Shown piece after piece: positions 12,762-24,021 of a stretch of DNA of 64,000 nucleotides (positions are counted from its first letter, which is position 1; the number at the start of each line of letters is the position of its first letter). The DNA is from Cubamyces lactineus (lineage: Eukaryota; Basidiomycota; Agaricomycetes; Polyporales; Polyporaceae), in NCBI GenBank assembly GCA_022376465.1, contig JACDTU010000006.1, positions 1,612,001 through 1,676,000 on the forward strand. Direction: 5' to 3'. Below the pieces are notes generated by a model. That model ran no database searches. It saw nothing but the letters and a program-made list of their open reading frames with translations, and was not told the DNA's origin. The translations under genes and the position numbers were made by a program.

Positions 12762-15700
12762 CTACAAGGGCCCGACACCAGGGCGCGTGAAGTCGGGGAA
12801 GTTAGGCCAGTTGCCAAGCTCAGCGGGGTCACCACCGATGCGGACCCAGTTGGAGTGCGAGGGCGTCGGTCCGTCGAGCACCCAAAGCTGGTGCCAGCCC
12901 GGGGGCGAGACGAAGGCGTTGGGCGGCGCCGTGACCGTGCACGTGTTACCGTTGCACGAGAACTCGGGGAAGATCGTGCGCATGCCCATGGCGTTGCCTG
13001 CAAGGCAAAAGGAAAGATAGATCAGCATGTGTTCGGTGGAGATGCAGAGGCATGGAACAGTGAGCGAGTAGCGAAGACTCACCGTGCTGGAAGAGGGAGT
13101 TGTAGGAAAGGTCAGACGATTAGCGATCATCACCTATTCATGAACAAGGCAAAGGAACATACCGTGCTGGAGGTAGCTAGAAGAATGGAGGACATCAGAC
13201 GAAAGCTTATCGCCTAAAGAAACTGAAGGGCGCACCGGCAATCAGAGAGACACGCATGGTATCGGTCGTTCCCTCCTTCAGATCGACGTGGATGGTGTAT
13301 TGGCCTCCGTATTCCCAATCCTGCTGGTCGACTGTGAAGCTGGGCTGCTGGCGGCCATCTGCCAAGTACGGCGGAATGTAGACCTCGACGCGCGTTTCCT
13401 CCGGGAACCCGGGCGTCTCAGGGTCGCTGCCTGAGATGAGCACGCGGCCGTCAGGAAGGAGCTGTGTGCGTCGTGTGCATGTTAGCTATGCTCGTGTCAA
13501 GTCAACCTAGTTCGCATACCGTTGCCTCGGAATGGTAGAGACGCGCAACGATGGTGGTGTTGAGGATGGAAATGCGGGACCCAACGGGCTGGCTCGGGTC
13601 GTACAAAAGGGCCTGGAGGTTGGGGTCGGTGGCGAGTCCAAACCCGGCAACACCTTGTTGAGCACCGTTGACGATCAGGAAAGTGCCATCCGGGAGGGCT
13701 ATGCAGGCGGGGTCAGTGCGCAAATCTCGGCGAACAGTTGTCATCCGAGCCTACCAGACTATGATACGACATTGTTGAGAATGTCAGTTCATTATTAATA
13801 GAGAGGTAGAAAGTTCCACTCACGATGCATGTCATGACACGCTTTGACGGCTGTAAGGCGGAGATGTGAGTTCACTGCGCAACTATAGATAGATTGACAT
13901 ACCATCCGCTCCAGCACCCACTGTGGGTTCTCTGCTTCGGGTTGAATATGTACGCAATTGTCCAACGCAATGCCGAAGTTTGAGCCACCGCAGACGAGAA
14001 CAGTGACGGGATCAGTGTAGGGGGGATACTGCGGGAATAGCACAGCGGTTCCCTCCAGGGGGTAAGTGCGGCCAGCAAGGAAGCTGGTGACAGACCCAGG
14101 CATATTGGGCAGCGTCTTGATGGTATCGAACGTCACCGGGTTGAGGATGCGTGCTTCGTTGTAGTAGCCTACCGCCCGCGTGGTGACTGTTAGCAACCGC
14201 GCAGGATGCGCAGGGAACATTAGACGCACCGACGAAGATATTGCCACTAGGAAGCATGTGTAGGAAGGGGTAGAGATTGTTAGGGTCCGTGCGGTTGAGC
14301 CAGTCCATGAACAGGAAGGTCGGGCCGCCTTCTGGGGTGGGCAAAATCTCCAGGGTAGGTTCCGGCGCTCCGTTGCTACCTTGCTCGCCACCGACGACTA
14401 GGACACTGCCATTCGACATAACGAGCGAAGACGGGTACCAGCGTCCCCTCTGTATCGTATCGTAAGCATAAACAGGGATTGAGGCTTGTGAACTGACAAA
14501 GATACGTACCTGCAGCTTCAGCTCATCGTAATTCTCCTCCCAGTCATTGGTGCCGTTGACACCGGGGCTGCCGTCGGGAGTGTACAGGCGGACGCCGTAG
14601 GTACTGTCAAGGGACCAGCCACCGACCACAAGTTGCCTCGCACCCTTGTCAGGGAGCACGAGGCCCGCGGAACAGAACACGTCGGACTTGACATGCATCG
14701 TGCGCCACGTCTTCTCGAAGTCATCGACGAGGCTCAGGTCGAGCTCGTACGCGCCGGTAGAGTTGGTGAACTCGCTAGTGCCCCACTTCTCGACGAAGGT
14801 GACCTTTCCGTTGATGCCCAGAGTGACAATCAGAGGTACAACTACACCGGGTACGAAGAACTGAACAATTGTGATGTTAGCACAGATCACAAGTTCAATA
14901 TCACTGACAGACTTGCCTCATAGCGACCGGTAATCTCTGGAGTTTTCCAGTCGTTCATGACTCCACTCCACTCGTACAGCTACTCGAGCGTTAGCATTAT
15001 GATATATCTAGAGCTCGATCAACTTACCTGCAGCCGCGACTCGCCGCCACAGAGATGGATGGGATCTCCGGAGCACGCGATGTTGCACTCGGCCTCGTCA
15101 GAGAAGCCCGGGCTGTTGTTCTGCACATCGGTGATATCGCCGCACCCTGATGCCAACTAAGTTCCCGCCCGTCCATGCAAGGGGAGATTGACTTACAACA
15201 CTCATCGCCAAATTCAGCGCCAGCAGCCGGGTATCCGAACGCCGCGCACTGATTCAAGCAGGCCTCGATCGTGTTGTTGTTGGTATAGATGAGCTGATAC
15301 GGGAACACTCGAGCTCCGTTCGGCTCCCTAAAAGCGGCAAGATCAATACCGTCTTCAAAGGCTGAAGGGGGTGGCGTACTGAAGACAGCCCTTGTATTCC
15401 CATTGCCCTACACAAGAGGCACAATCAGCGGCGGCGCGATAATTCGCCGAGTTCCATCAGAGCGTACCTGGAAGGCTTGCATTCTGAGGAGTAGGGACCG
15501 GTAGAGCAGTCACATTTCCGGTCGAGGTGTAGACCTAGAAGCAGGTCCGTTCAGCATTGCATCTCGGAGATATCACTTCAAAGCCCGCACCGAGACTCTG
15601 TTGGGGCCTCCACACGCTTGCCTATAACGGTGTCAGTGTGCCCGCGGTATACGGCAATAACCAGTAGTGCACCCACGCTGAGTCTCCTCCGCATGCCATG

Positions 15701-17226
15701 TTGCAGGTGTCTTCGTCGGCAGTCACAGCACCATCGATCAACGTGTTCCCGCAGACTGGAAGCAATGGGTGATTAGTCGATGATTACGAGCAGAAGCGTT
15801 GTAAATGTCTCACAGCATTGGACACTGTACTCCAGACCAGCGAGGGTGAAGTTCTGGGCCTCGCAGGACGCAATGCACGATTGGACGGTAACGTTCTGGT
15901 TGTCCGGGAGCTGGGACGACATAATACGACCGAACGCGTTGTCCCTGAAGACCTCGTTAGTCCGAACTCTTGCACGCACGGAGTCATACTCACACCCAGC
16001 ATGCGCCGTAGGTCCAGGGCGTCGGTAGGTCCGTGGTGTTAACTGGGGCGACATCGATAGGGCCTGGACCTGGGCCGCCGCCTCCGCCTTCGTTCGGCGG
16101 GCCGGGAAGAGTTCCCGTGAAGTTGTACACCTAATGCCGTAGAATTATAGGCAGATCCGTAGCTAATCAAAATCGTACTCACGTTGAGGCGATTAGGTCC
16201 TCCACACAGCTCCGTACTGTTACCATTGCAAGCCATGTTGCAGTCCGTCGCGGGCGTCGGAGCGCCACTGTTCTCAATTTGTGTGTCGCAGACTAGGCCA
16301 CCGATGAGTTCAATTGCGGATATGGCACGTAAGAGAAACGTACAGCATTGTCCCGCGAACTCCATGCCCGCGAGCGGGAAGTTGTTGTTGAAGCATGCGG
16401 TAGTGCAGCTTTCCACGGTGAACGGACCGTCGACGTTGACACCAACGGAGAGCACGCGTGCATTGACCGAATCACTGGATGGACAATTGAGATAAGCAAA
16501 GCGCTGTGTAAAGAAATAGATAGACCCACTTGAAGCAGCCCAGAGAGATCCAGTCGCCTACGGCGGGAACAGTGATCGGAGGAGGCGGAGGGAGTACGCC
16601 GTTCCAGTAGACGCTCAGTCTGTCTAGTAAGCGTACGAATGAGTAACAAAGGAAGCCTGTAAGCGTTCCCGACCTACTTCCTGCCCCACAGATCTCAGAG
16701 GCATCTCCAGTACAAGCGAAGTTGCAGTCGGATTCGGTAGCATTCGTGCCTCCGTTGGCAATCTCGTTGCCGCACCCTGTATGATGGGTCGTGAGCGCGA
16801 CGGTTCATCAAGCTCGATGCGCAGAAGCGCCGTCACACGTACAGCACTCTTGAGCGTACTCGAGACCGGCGAAATTGAAGTCCTGCGAAGAACAGAACGA
16901 CACGCAGGACTCGACCGTCATGCCCGTCGTGTTCGTGTACGTCGCGCCACCAAGTGAGCGCGCTCCCTGGTCGCTGTCATTGGGGTAAGCACATGCCGTA
17001 CAGCAGGGTGATGATCGTGAAGTACGCACGTAAAGCATCCAAGGAAGGCATACTTGGTACCCGGGATGCTGGGAGTAGCCGGGGCTTGGCGTGCGCGAAT
17101 CATAGAGCCATAAGTGCTCTGTGGAGGTCATGGTGAGCGACGTCGACGGGTAAGAAAAGACGATGTGGAACGTACCGGAGCCAGCAGCGCGAGGGCTGCT
17201 GTGATAGAGGCAGTGAGGGCGGCCAT
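12762..17226 (-). CDS. Secreted copper radical oxidase with four WSC domains (glyoxal-oxidase type, AA5)
   Basis: I chose the ATG at 17226 because it gives a signal peptide, [17 protein letters not shown], followed after an intron by WSC domain 1 ([15 protein letters not shown]). Four WSC repeats follow, recognisable by paired Cys blocks: [62 protein letters not shown] and [21 protein letters not shown] Gly/Pro-rich linker lies after repeat 2. The catalytic part keeps the residues expected of galactose/glyoxal oxidases: the thioether Cys in DVFCSAG, its Tyr in RGRWYPSS, the axial Tyr-His in RLYHSEA and the last His in [12 protein letters not shown]. It would oxidise small aldehydes or alcohols to make H2O2 outside the cell, with WSC repeats binding wall glycans. 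The architecture matches the WSC-bearing copper radical oxidases known from white-rot fungi. There are many small introns, so the exact length is uncertain. Confidence 0.9.
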
Positions 17227-20200
17227 CCTCAGCACGCCCAACGAGATCAGGGTGCCGTGGTGGGCTCATTTGATGCATGCTGGCCTTAAGTAGTCCGCGG
17301 TCCGCCGCTCAACCAGCAACGAGAGATCACCCTTGCGGCGATCGCGTCACAAGGTGCGGAAGATGTGGTACCCAAAAACGAATTGCGAGCGGCATGGGGC
17401 GACGCCGATGTAGACGTGTTCTGAGCCTGGCAGGTTCGTCAGAACCTTAGCCATCCGAATCTATCCAGGCGCGGTCCGCATGAGAAGGGGGCGCTGGCTT
17501 CGTTCGGCGCGTACCTCCACCATCTCCGGACGCTAACCAAACCCGTCAGGAAGGTGTATCCGGCTATAATCAGCTGTGCAACGTATACATTGGGTCAGTA
17601 CGCGCCGAGCCAGGACCAGGGTTACAGCCTGACAGTTCAACCTTCATCAAACCTGTTCGGTACGACTTGCTCTACAGGTCGGGTCTGTCTACCCCCAATA
17701 TCATTCTGATGCATTAGCAACAATTGACCCATGTAGTGCGGAGAAATAGTCATCTCACCACATGTGCAAAGCCCGACGGTAATTGCCTCACGCGTGAAAC
17801 GAGGCTCGACCTAAACGCCACGCGCTCGCAGGGCGCGAGAAGAAGGCGTATACACTGGCGCCTATCCTCTCTTCGGGCGCAGTGGCAGTAGAATCGCGAT
17901 CTGATTCTCCCACTCGGCGTCAATTATATCAGGAACGCAGCGGTCCTGGATAGATACAATTCCAAGGGACCGAGGCGGACGGCGGCCCTGCTTCAGGCCA
18001 TCTTGACAAGCTCGAGCCGGTCGGAGGGCCTGATGGAAGACCCGCTTTGCCAGTAATCGATACCCCCCGCATCCTATAGAAGGAGGCAAACGGCCTGTGC
18101 GGGGGTGCGTACCATATGCCGAGAGTGCTCGGCGTCCCTGCCATGTCAATCGCTCCTGGCAGTTCATGCAAGTAGGCCTTCTCACGGATCACCGCCCAGT
18201 CCCAGTACGTAGGGCAACTCTTGACTGCATGGCCGTCGGTTGAGCGCGCGGAAATAGGCGCGAGGCCTGGCTGTCTCGGGTACCGAGTATCCCTCGGGTG
18301 GCATCTGGTCGGGCGAAAGGCGGCATGGAAGTTGAAAGCCAGCCGGCGGCGGCAGAATACTACTCTATTGGTCTTCAGGCGCTTGGAAGCCGCAGTCGGC
18401 AGTCGGCGGTATAGGACGGCGAGAGGAATAGAACGCGCCTGTTGCAGTCGAGTGCACTGTCGGCGACCGTCGGTCTTTGGCCATCTGGGATGGAGATGGC
18501 TGGCATGAGAATGAAACGGGATGGGCGAAGTCGAATCCTTGCGCTGTTGCTCCGTTCTATCATGGACACCGATGCCAAATCCGTCATCGGCAGATTGTGA
18601 TCGAAGGTGCTGTCTCTCGGATGCCGTTGCTTTCGAAGTCAGTAGCAGTGCCTGTGGACGAGTTCAATGTCAGCGACAAGTTCTCGCTTAGGCGGAACGA
18701 GGCACATCATATGTCACGGAGAGCAATCATCATCGAGATTCGGCTGAGGAGCATCTATCTCGACAAGCTGGCATTGCACGAAGGAAATGCGCATCGGAAC
18801 TCTAGCTTTGGGATGGTGGAGTTTACGCACCGTACGAGCCTTCAGAGAAACCAGCGCGATACGTAGGTTGTACGGCCTTACACTGCGGGACCGCGCGCGC
18901 ACATGCATCGCTGTCAATCATGGCGCCTGTGGCCGCAACTGATGTTCTTTTCGCCCCACATTATGGAGGCAAACATAAAGGGGCCGCTGCTGCGTGGGCC
19001 CCGCCCGGCATTTGCACCGGGGGAGCTCAGAACAACTGCGAGACAGGCACATTCCGAGCCACCCCCGGTAAATGGAAAGGGAAAAAGTGCTGCAGACATA
19101 GCACATATGACATTCATCGAAGAGGGATGACAGAGCAGAGAGCGTGGTCGTCCCTGGAAGAACGGCGCCGCTCAGCCCCAAGCGGCCATCTTAGTCGACC
19201 GCCCTCATGTGCGATCATACGGACGTCCGCAATCAGGGGAGATTGGCAGACCGAAGAAGTGAACTTGTGCTTCGCAGGCAGTGTGCGCACAAGAGCAGAA
19301 GTACCGCACCCGGGATCGCATCCCATCTTGTCACGATGCGTACAACGATATGTCCGAGGTCGTCGCATGAGATAGCTTTCGCCCGTTCGCAAGACAGGCC
19401 GAGTAGTTCGCGAACGGCCCCGGCCGGCCACGAGGGGGTGCAGATGACACTGGGCATCTATCACACTCTCAGGCGCGGATGCCTTCAACATAAGGCCCTC
19501 CTTCGTCCGAGTGGAGTATCTCACCGGGCATGGGGAGCCGCCCTCCTCAGCGGACTTTTGCGTGCAGGTTGACCGCTGTGAAGACGCGGCAGGCACCGCC
19601 GGATCAATCGCCGAATGGTCAAGTACCGAGAGACGTGGTGGGTTGAGTTGATGAAGGATATCTGGATCTAGGTCTGGGTCGAGCGTTTACTGCAATACCG
19701 CAACGTTGCAGTCATATACTCACAAGGTTTGTTTCCCAGAGAGGCTGGCGACATGCTGACGAGTTCAATGACAGCGTTGAAGGGCATGAATGCGTAGACA
19801 TAGGTTATTGGCTATTTGGGTACCTTTCATGGAAGCACCACGAAGTTGATTGTCTAGGAGTGTAGCCCTTCGGAGCCAGAGCTCATCCAGGACAGAAGGT
19901 CGATATTCGTGCCGGCGACTGTGTCCTGGCTGTCTCTGAACAGACAGGAATACGGCTCCCACCCACCCACCCGTTGCCTTGATAGAAGCATGGCAGCAAC
20001 AGCCGGAACGTTTGCAAAGCTGAATCAGTGAACTGATGACCAACGACGATACCGCAAGCCCAAGTGCTGATTCCTGGACATTGTGGTGATCTTTTAGCAC
20101 AGCTTATCGATGGGCCGTGGAAGTGATTCAATCGCAGACGTCAGTATAGAGCCGGGAGTATTATTGGTCAAGCAGGTCAGAGAGATGCGTCGTGCGAGGA

Positions 20201-20312
20201 CTTGGGAGTCCGTAACAAAGGCGTTCAGACCGCAGTGAACTAAGCAAGTGCAGATGCATCACTTTTGACATATTTGACACCATGATATTGTAAAATTAAA
20301 AGCAATGAATAA
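17227..20312. other. Intergenic, promoter side of the oxidase
   Basis: Overlapping GC-rich frames occur on both strands (for example near 17.9-18.2, 18.5-18.9 and 19.1-19.6 kb), but none shows a domain, a splice-consistent model or a signal peptide. A TTAAG element about 60 nt upstream of the oxidase ATG may serve as its TATA box. Nothing else is recognised. Confidence 0.4.
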
Positions 20313-20383
20313 GCATTCGTGGTGTAGCGGTAACATTGGGTCTTCCCATGGCCTAGCTCCGGGTTCGACTCCCGGCGGATGCA
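20313..20383 (+). tRNA. tRNA-Gly (anticodon CCC)
   Basis: This 71-nt intronless cloverleaf has a 7-bp acceptor stem (GCATTCG with CGGATGC, one G-U pair) and discriminator A. The T arm CCGGG-TTCGACT-CCCGG contains the B box GGTTCGACTCC. The anticodon stem GGGTC/GGCCT encloses loop TTCCCAT, giving anticodon CCC, which reads GGG. No CCA is encoded, as expected in eukaryotes. The sequence follows the eukaryotic tRNA-Gly pattern. Confidence 0.93.
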
Positions 20384-20401
20384 CTTTGGGTGTCTATCGT
20401 G

Positions 20402-20405
20402 TTTT
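20402..20405 (+). terminator. Pol III T4 terminator of tRNA-Gly
   Basis: A run of four T residues 19 nt after the tRNA 3' end is the first T-run that could stop RNA polymerase III. Confidence 0.55.
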
Positions 20406-22400
20406 GTTACTTGTTTGTTGGCCGCGCGTCTCCTGCGCTCATCTTCCCTAGTCTGCTTGCATTTGCCGCCCCGTAGTACGAGCCTCTGGTTTTCGAATTT
20501 GTCAGCCGCAACTTGATCTCCGACGACGCGTCAAGATCTATACACCGGCGCCTATTTCACGTCGCGTCGCGTTCGCAGTCAATTCCGATGTACTAGAGAA
20601 CTTCGTACTACTCAACTACCTTGTCTGCTACATTATACACCCCTAGAATGGACGACACTTCTCAGCCAGGTCAGAAAGCCTACTGTATATTAAGCTCTTC
20701 CGACGGGCAAGCCTTATGCTGCCGGATTATTCTTGATGAATTAGGATCAACTCAAAGGTGTCTGCAAAGCTCTCGACGGCCTGGACCTTCTAGCAATCAC
20801 GCCGACTGGTGTATTGTCACCAAATTCAAATAATGCATACAGGACTAAACCCAACGTCCAGCCGGCATCCTCATAAAGGCAATCAAGTACAACACTTAGC
20901 TTATCCGCGAGATTTGCGTGGTCGCGACGTGGGCGGTAGCGTGGAGTACGGCATCAGATCATTTTCATCGTGTTTGCACTTAGGAGGGCGTAGTGGTGGG
21001 GCCCGGGGGTACACAGAGGGGTCTGAGGGTAACGGGGAATGGCGGTGGATATTCGACACAGTAGAGAGGCGTCAGGGATGTAACGGCATCATGGGATAGC
21101 CATATGGATTAGTCTCTGCAGAGCAACTCGTCGCGAGAGTTGTCTGATTGAAGACAGTACTCGGCGCGAATAATTGAACAGGCGAGCATGGTGTGAGGGC
21201 TGGCGACGTAAAGGAGGGCTGGCTGCCAGTGGGGGGCGGAGAGCTGATAGTGGTCGCAGACAGGCGGGGTTCATCCTTGTTTCGGGAGTACGAGTCCGGC
21301 GTCGGTAGAGCCCACACGCCTCGATGCGATGTTGAACTCGCAGCTTCCGAGGATGCGGATGACGAAGGGTTTCGACCAGGAGTAGAGGTTAGGGAACCGC
21401 CCAATGAAGGCTGAGCAGCGGATGCCTTCAGCGGGCGTGGTTTAGGCAGTCCTGAGAGAGGCTGAGTCCATTGCAGAGGCTTCATCGGCCCATTGAAAGG
21501 CATCGCAACATCCTAGAGGTGGACGCTAAGTGGCATATAGTAGTGGCAGGAGCGCAGAGCTCTCAAGACTCTCAGCATCGAGCGGTTGTGGCAGAACAGG
21601 AATCGCGCTAAACCCTATTCAGAAGTTGCCATATAGGGTACCTCTCAATCGGGCAGTCGCTGTTTATGGTAGCATCGGATCACTCGGCATCTCTGATGTG
21701 GGACCCTCCAGTAAGGTGAGCGCGTTTGAAAGCAGACGTGTATGTGGTACACATTCATCGTCTGCCTAGGGGAGACAACATCTTCCCTATCGGCCGTTCG
21801 CCCACGGATGACATGGATGATATTTACGACATTATGTTGATTTCCTAGACGAGACGACTGGAGGAATGAGGTCGGTCTTCGTCCGGAGTTGCGACACAAA
21901 GGCAAGGATTACGCCATCCAGGACTCGGACTCGCGGCGGTTCCAATCGATCCCCTCAGTAATCTCCTTCAGTAATCTTGTTCATCATTTGTGGGTCCATG
22001 GGAACGCTCAGGGTATGTCTGGTTCCAATGGTGCCGATGATCGCGGTAGTTTTGTGCTCATTGGGCAGTACTCCTCCGTCATCAGACATGTTGTGTGCGC
22101 GCACACCATCTGGAGCGTTCAGCCAAGCGTAAGACGTTTGCAGAAGCAATACCCCACGACGCGATGCAATGTGCAAGCTGGTCTTCCATCGCGCTCGTGC
22201 TCTAGCTCTGAAGTCCTTCGAATATGGGGACCTGCCATGGTCCATTGTTCCTCTTGTTAATATTTCGCCGCTGATCTCAGCGACGACCACATCCACCCGT
22301 GTGGGACGGTACAGCACACCCAAAGTAGCTTCTCATGGTCCCTCGTGGTACCGGTCCTATCAGAAGCGTTCACCACCGCCGACTCCAGCCCAAACGCGAG
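20406..22400. other. Intergenic with one possible coding exon
   Basis: Apart from the Ser/Pro-rich frame at 21072-21503 described separately, no gene is supported between the tRNA and the protease-like copy. Other frames are short and overlap on both strands. Confidence 0.4.
21072..21503 (-). CDS. Hypothetical Ser/Pro-rich protein or exon
   Basis: An open frame of 143 residues, rich in Ser, Pro and Thr (PSSSASSEAASSTSHRG, TISSPPPTGSQPSFTS), ends at a stop at 21072. A possible acceptor (CACCTCTAG) just upstream of the first Met suggests it may be a 3' exon. Upstream on the same strand the frames are broken, so I could not find a convincing 5' part. The composition resembles disordered tails of fungal regulatory proteins. 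No domain is recognised and it may not be a gene. Confidence 0.28.
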   Translation of the reverse strand: MPFNGPMKPLQWTQPLSGLPKPRPLKASAAQPSLGGSLTSTPGRNPSSSASSEAASSTSHRGVWALPTPDSYSRNKDEPRLSATTISSPPPTGSQPSFTSPALTPCSPVQLFAPSTVFNQTTLATSCSAETNPYGYPMMPLHP

Positions 22401-22408
22401 ATATAAAG
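22401..22408 (+). promoter_or_regulatory. TATA-like box of protease-like copy A
   Basis: ATATAAAG lies 80 nt upstream of the ATG at 22488, the usual spacing for a basidiomycete TATA element. It suggests that the promoter of this decayed copy is still recognisable. Confidence 0.4.
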
Positions 22409-22487
22409 CTCTCGCTTCATAGCACCAGATGAAGACAGCGTTCGGACACCACCCCACCCTCGTCTTTGATCACACCGATCCCTTATT

Positions 22488-23885
22488 ATGCAATCTCTTC
22501 CGACTACGAATACGACCTACGGGACCTTCATACAGGTCTACGGTACTCGGGAAGATTCTGCTGCCATCTTGCGCGTATGTGCATCTGAGGGCCTACTTTG
22601 CGTCACTATTGCTTGACTGCATATGTTTAGCACGCTATTGATGCGGTTCGCCGGGAATGGACGCTAGAGCCAGATATTGAGCAACCCCTTGGTGTTTACT
22701 TCAAGGGGGAAGAGCTCGTATTTCATGATCCTGACGGCACTTTCGATGATCCCCCGGTCCAATCCGACTCGGATGGCGGCTCGGATGACCCGTCGGGGAC
22801 AGATTCTGCGTGGTCTGACCATCCGTGTTCGGACACAGAGGTATGTCCTTCAATACCCGACTACTACTGCCAGCGCAACACACCTCACATGCGAACACAT
22901 CAACGTAATTGTCCTTTAGGTCACCTCTGACGATTCCAATGACTCGGTGGATAAATACGGCGACTCTCATGATGTTTCCTCCTACGAAGGTGGCCCACCT
23001 CGATCCGCAGCCTATAGCGGAACATTTTTGCAGACAACCTTGATCAAGGATTTACTCAAGCTCGCTCGAGCAGGATATACCAGTGAGTGTATCCGCTCTC
23101 TCATACTCGAAAGCACCGTTCTACGTTGTTTGACCGTTCACTTTGCCTTATAGAGGAATTCTACACTATCCAGATGGTACGTGTATTCGCTCTCTATGCG
23201 CGCGCAGCATGCCATACACATACTGAGCTGTCTCCACTGCTAGATCGTCAGACAGTACCAGAGAACGTTCAAAGACGGCGTAGATGACACCGTTTTCAAT
23301 CTCGAATTAGATACAGGTAAGCTGAGCCCAATACAGTTGGTTGGGGCAGAGTTCATGAGCTTGCTTCATGGCAGGCTCGAATACAACATGCGTTTACCAA
23401 GTGTGTCCGGTGATTGCCCTCCAATGACGAGCATACTCTAGATGGCTGCGGGCGAAAACATCACCAAGATCGTCGACCATGTTCGATTTTCGGGCATGTC
23501 ACGCCACGGGGAGCGAGCCTACAGGGTATAAGATCACGAAGATCGGCTACAAAGAACTACTCAACAGGCCTCGTGTATTCGACCATGGTATCCAGATTCC
23601 TCGCATCCCGGATGGGCAGACTGTCACAATCAATGACTGGCAAGGGCATATCCGTTATGGTTCATCCGATCACCGCCGCGTCGTCTGTATGTATCCCGGA
23701 AGCGTGCGCGTGTCTCTCTGCTGACATGGCTTTCGTAGTGTTGGGTCTACCCAATCTGGATCCTACAAGAATCTCTCTACCCGGTGCCTGGAACTGGGGC
23801 GAAGAAGGACGATGGCGGCAACGTCTACCTGTCAATTTCCTTCCAGCCATCGCCATCGCAGGTATCTCGTACATGAGTACATGGT
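22488..23885 (+). pseudogene. Truncated A1 aspartic-protease-like gene (copy A)
   Basis: From ATG 22488 the exons MQSLPTTNTTYGTFIQ..., HAIDAVRREWTLEPD, an acidic Asp/Ser-rich stretch and FYTIQM join through GT-AG introns. The N-terminal protease lobe follows, with the first catalytic motif LELDTG-SNTTCVYQ split by an intron in the same phase as in copy B (29799-32453). Downstream, GERAY and GYKITKIGYKELL lie in different frames with no good splice site between them, so a frameshift is likely. Similarity to copy B stops after AIAIAGISYMST, and the second lobe with the second DTG is absent. The F-box gene on the other strand ends just beyond. A shortened protein without protease activity could still be made, but pseudogene is the simpler reading. 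Confidence 0.65.
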
Positions 23886-24021
23886 GTGTTAGAGTGTCCA
23901 CTAGAATTTGAATAGGTCTAATTCTTCTGGAAGGGGCACCTGTTCTTCTGTGTTCGGGCTCGCATCATCATATAATCTTGTTGTATGTCAGGTATCAGCA
24001 TGGGCATACTGTGGTAAGCAC

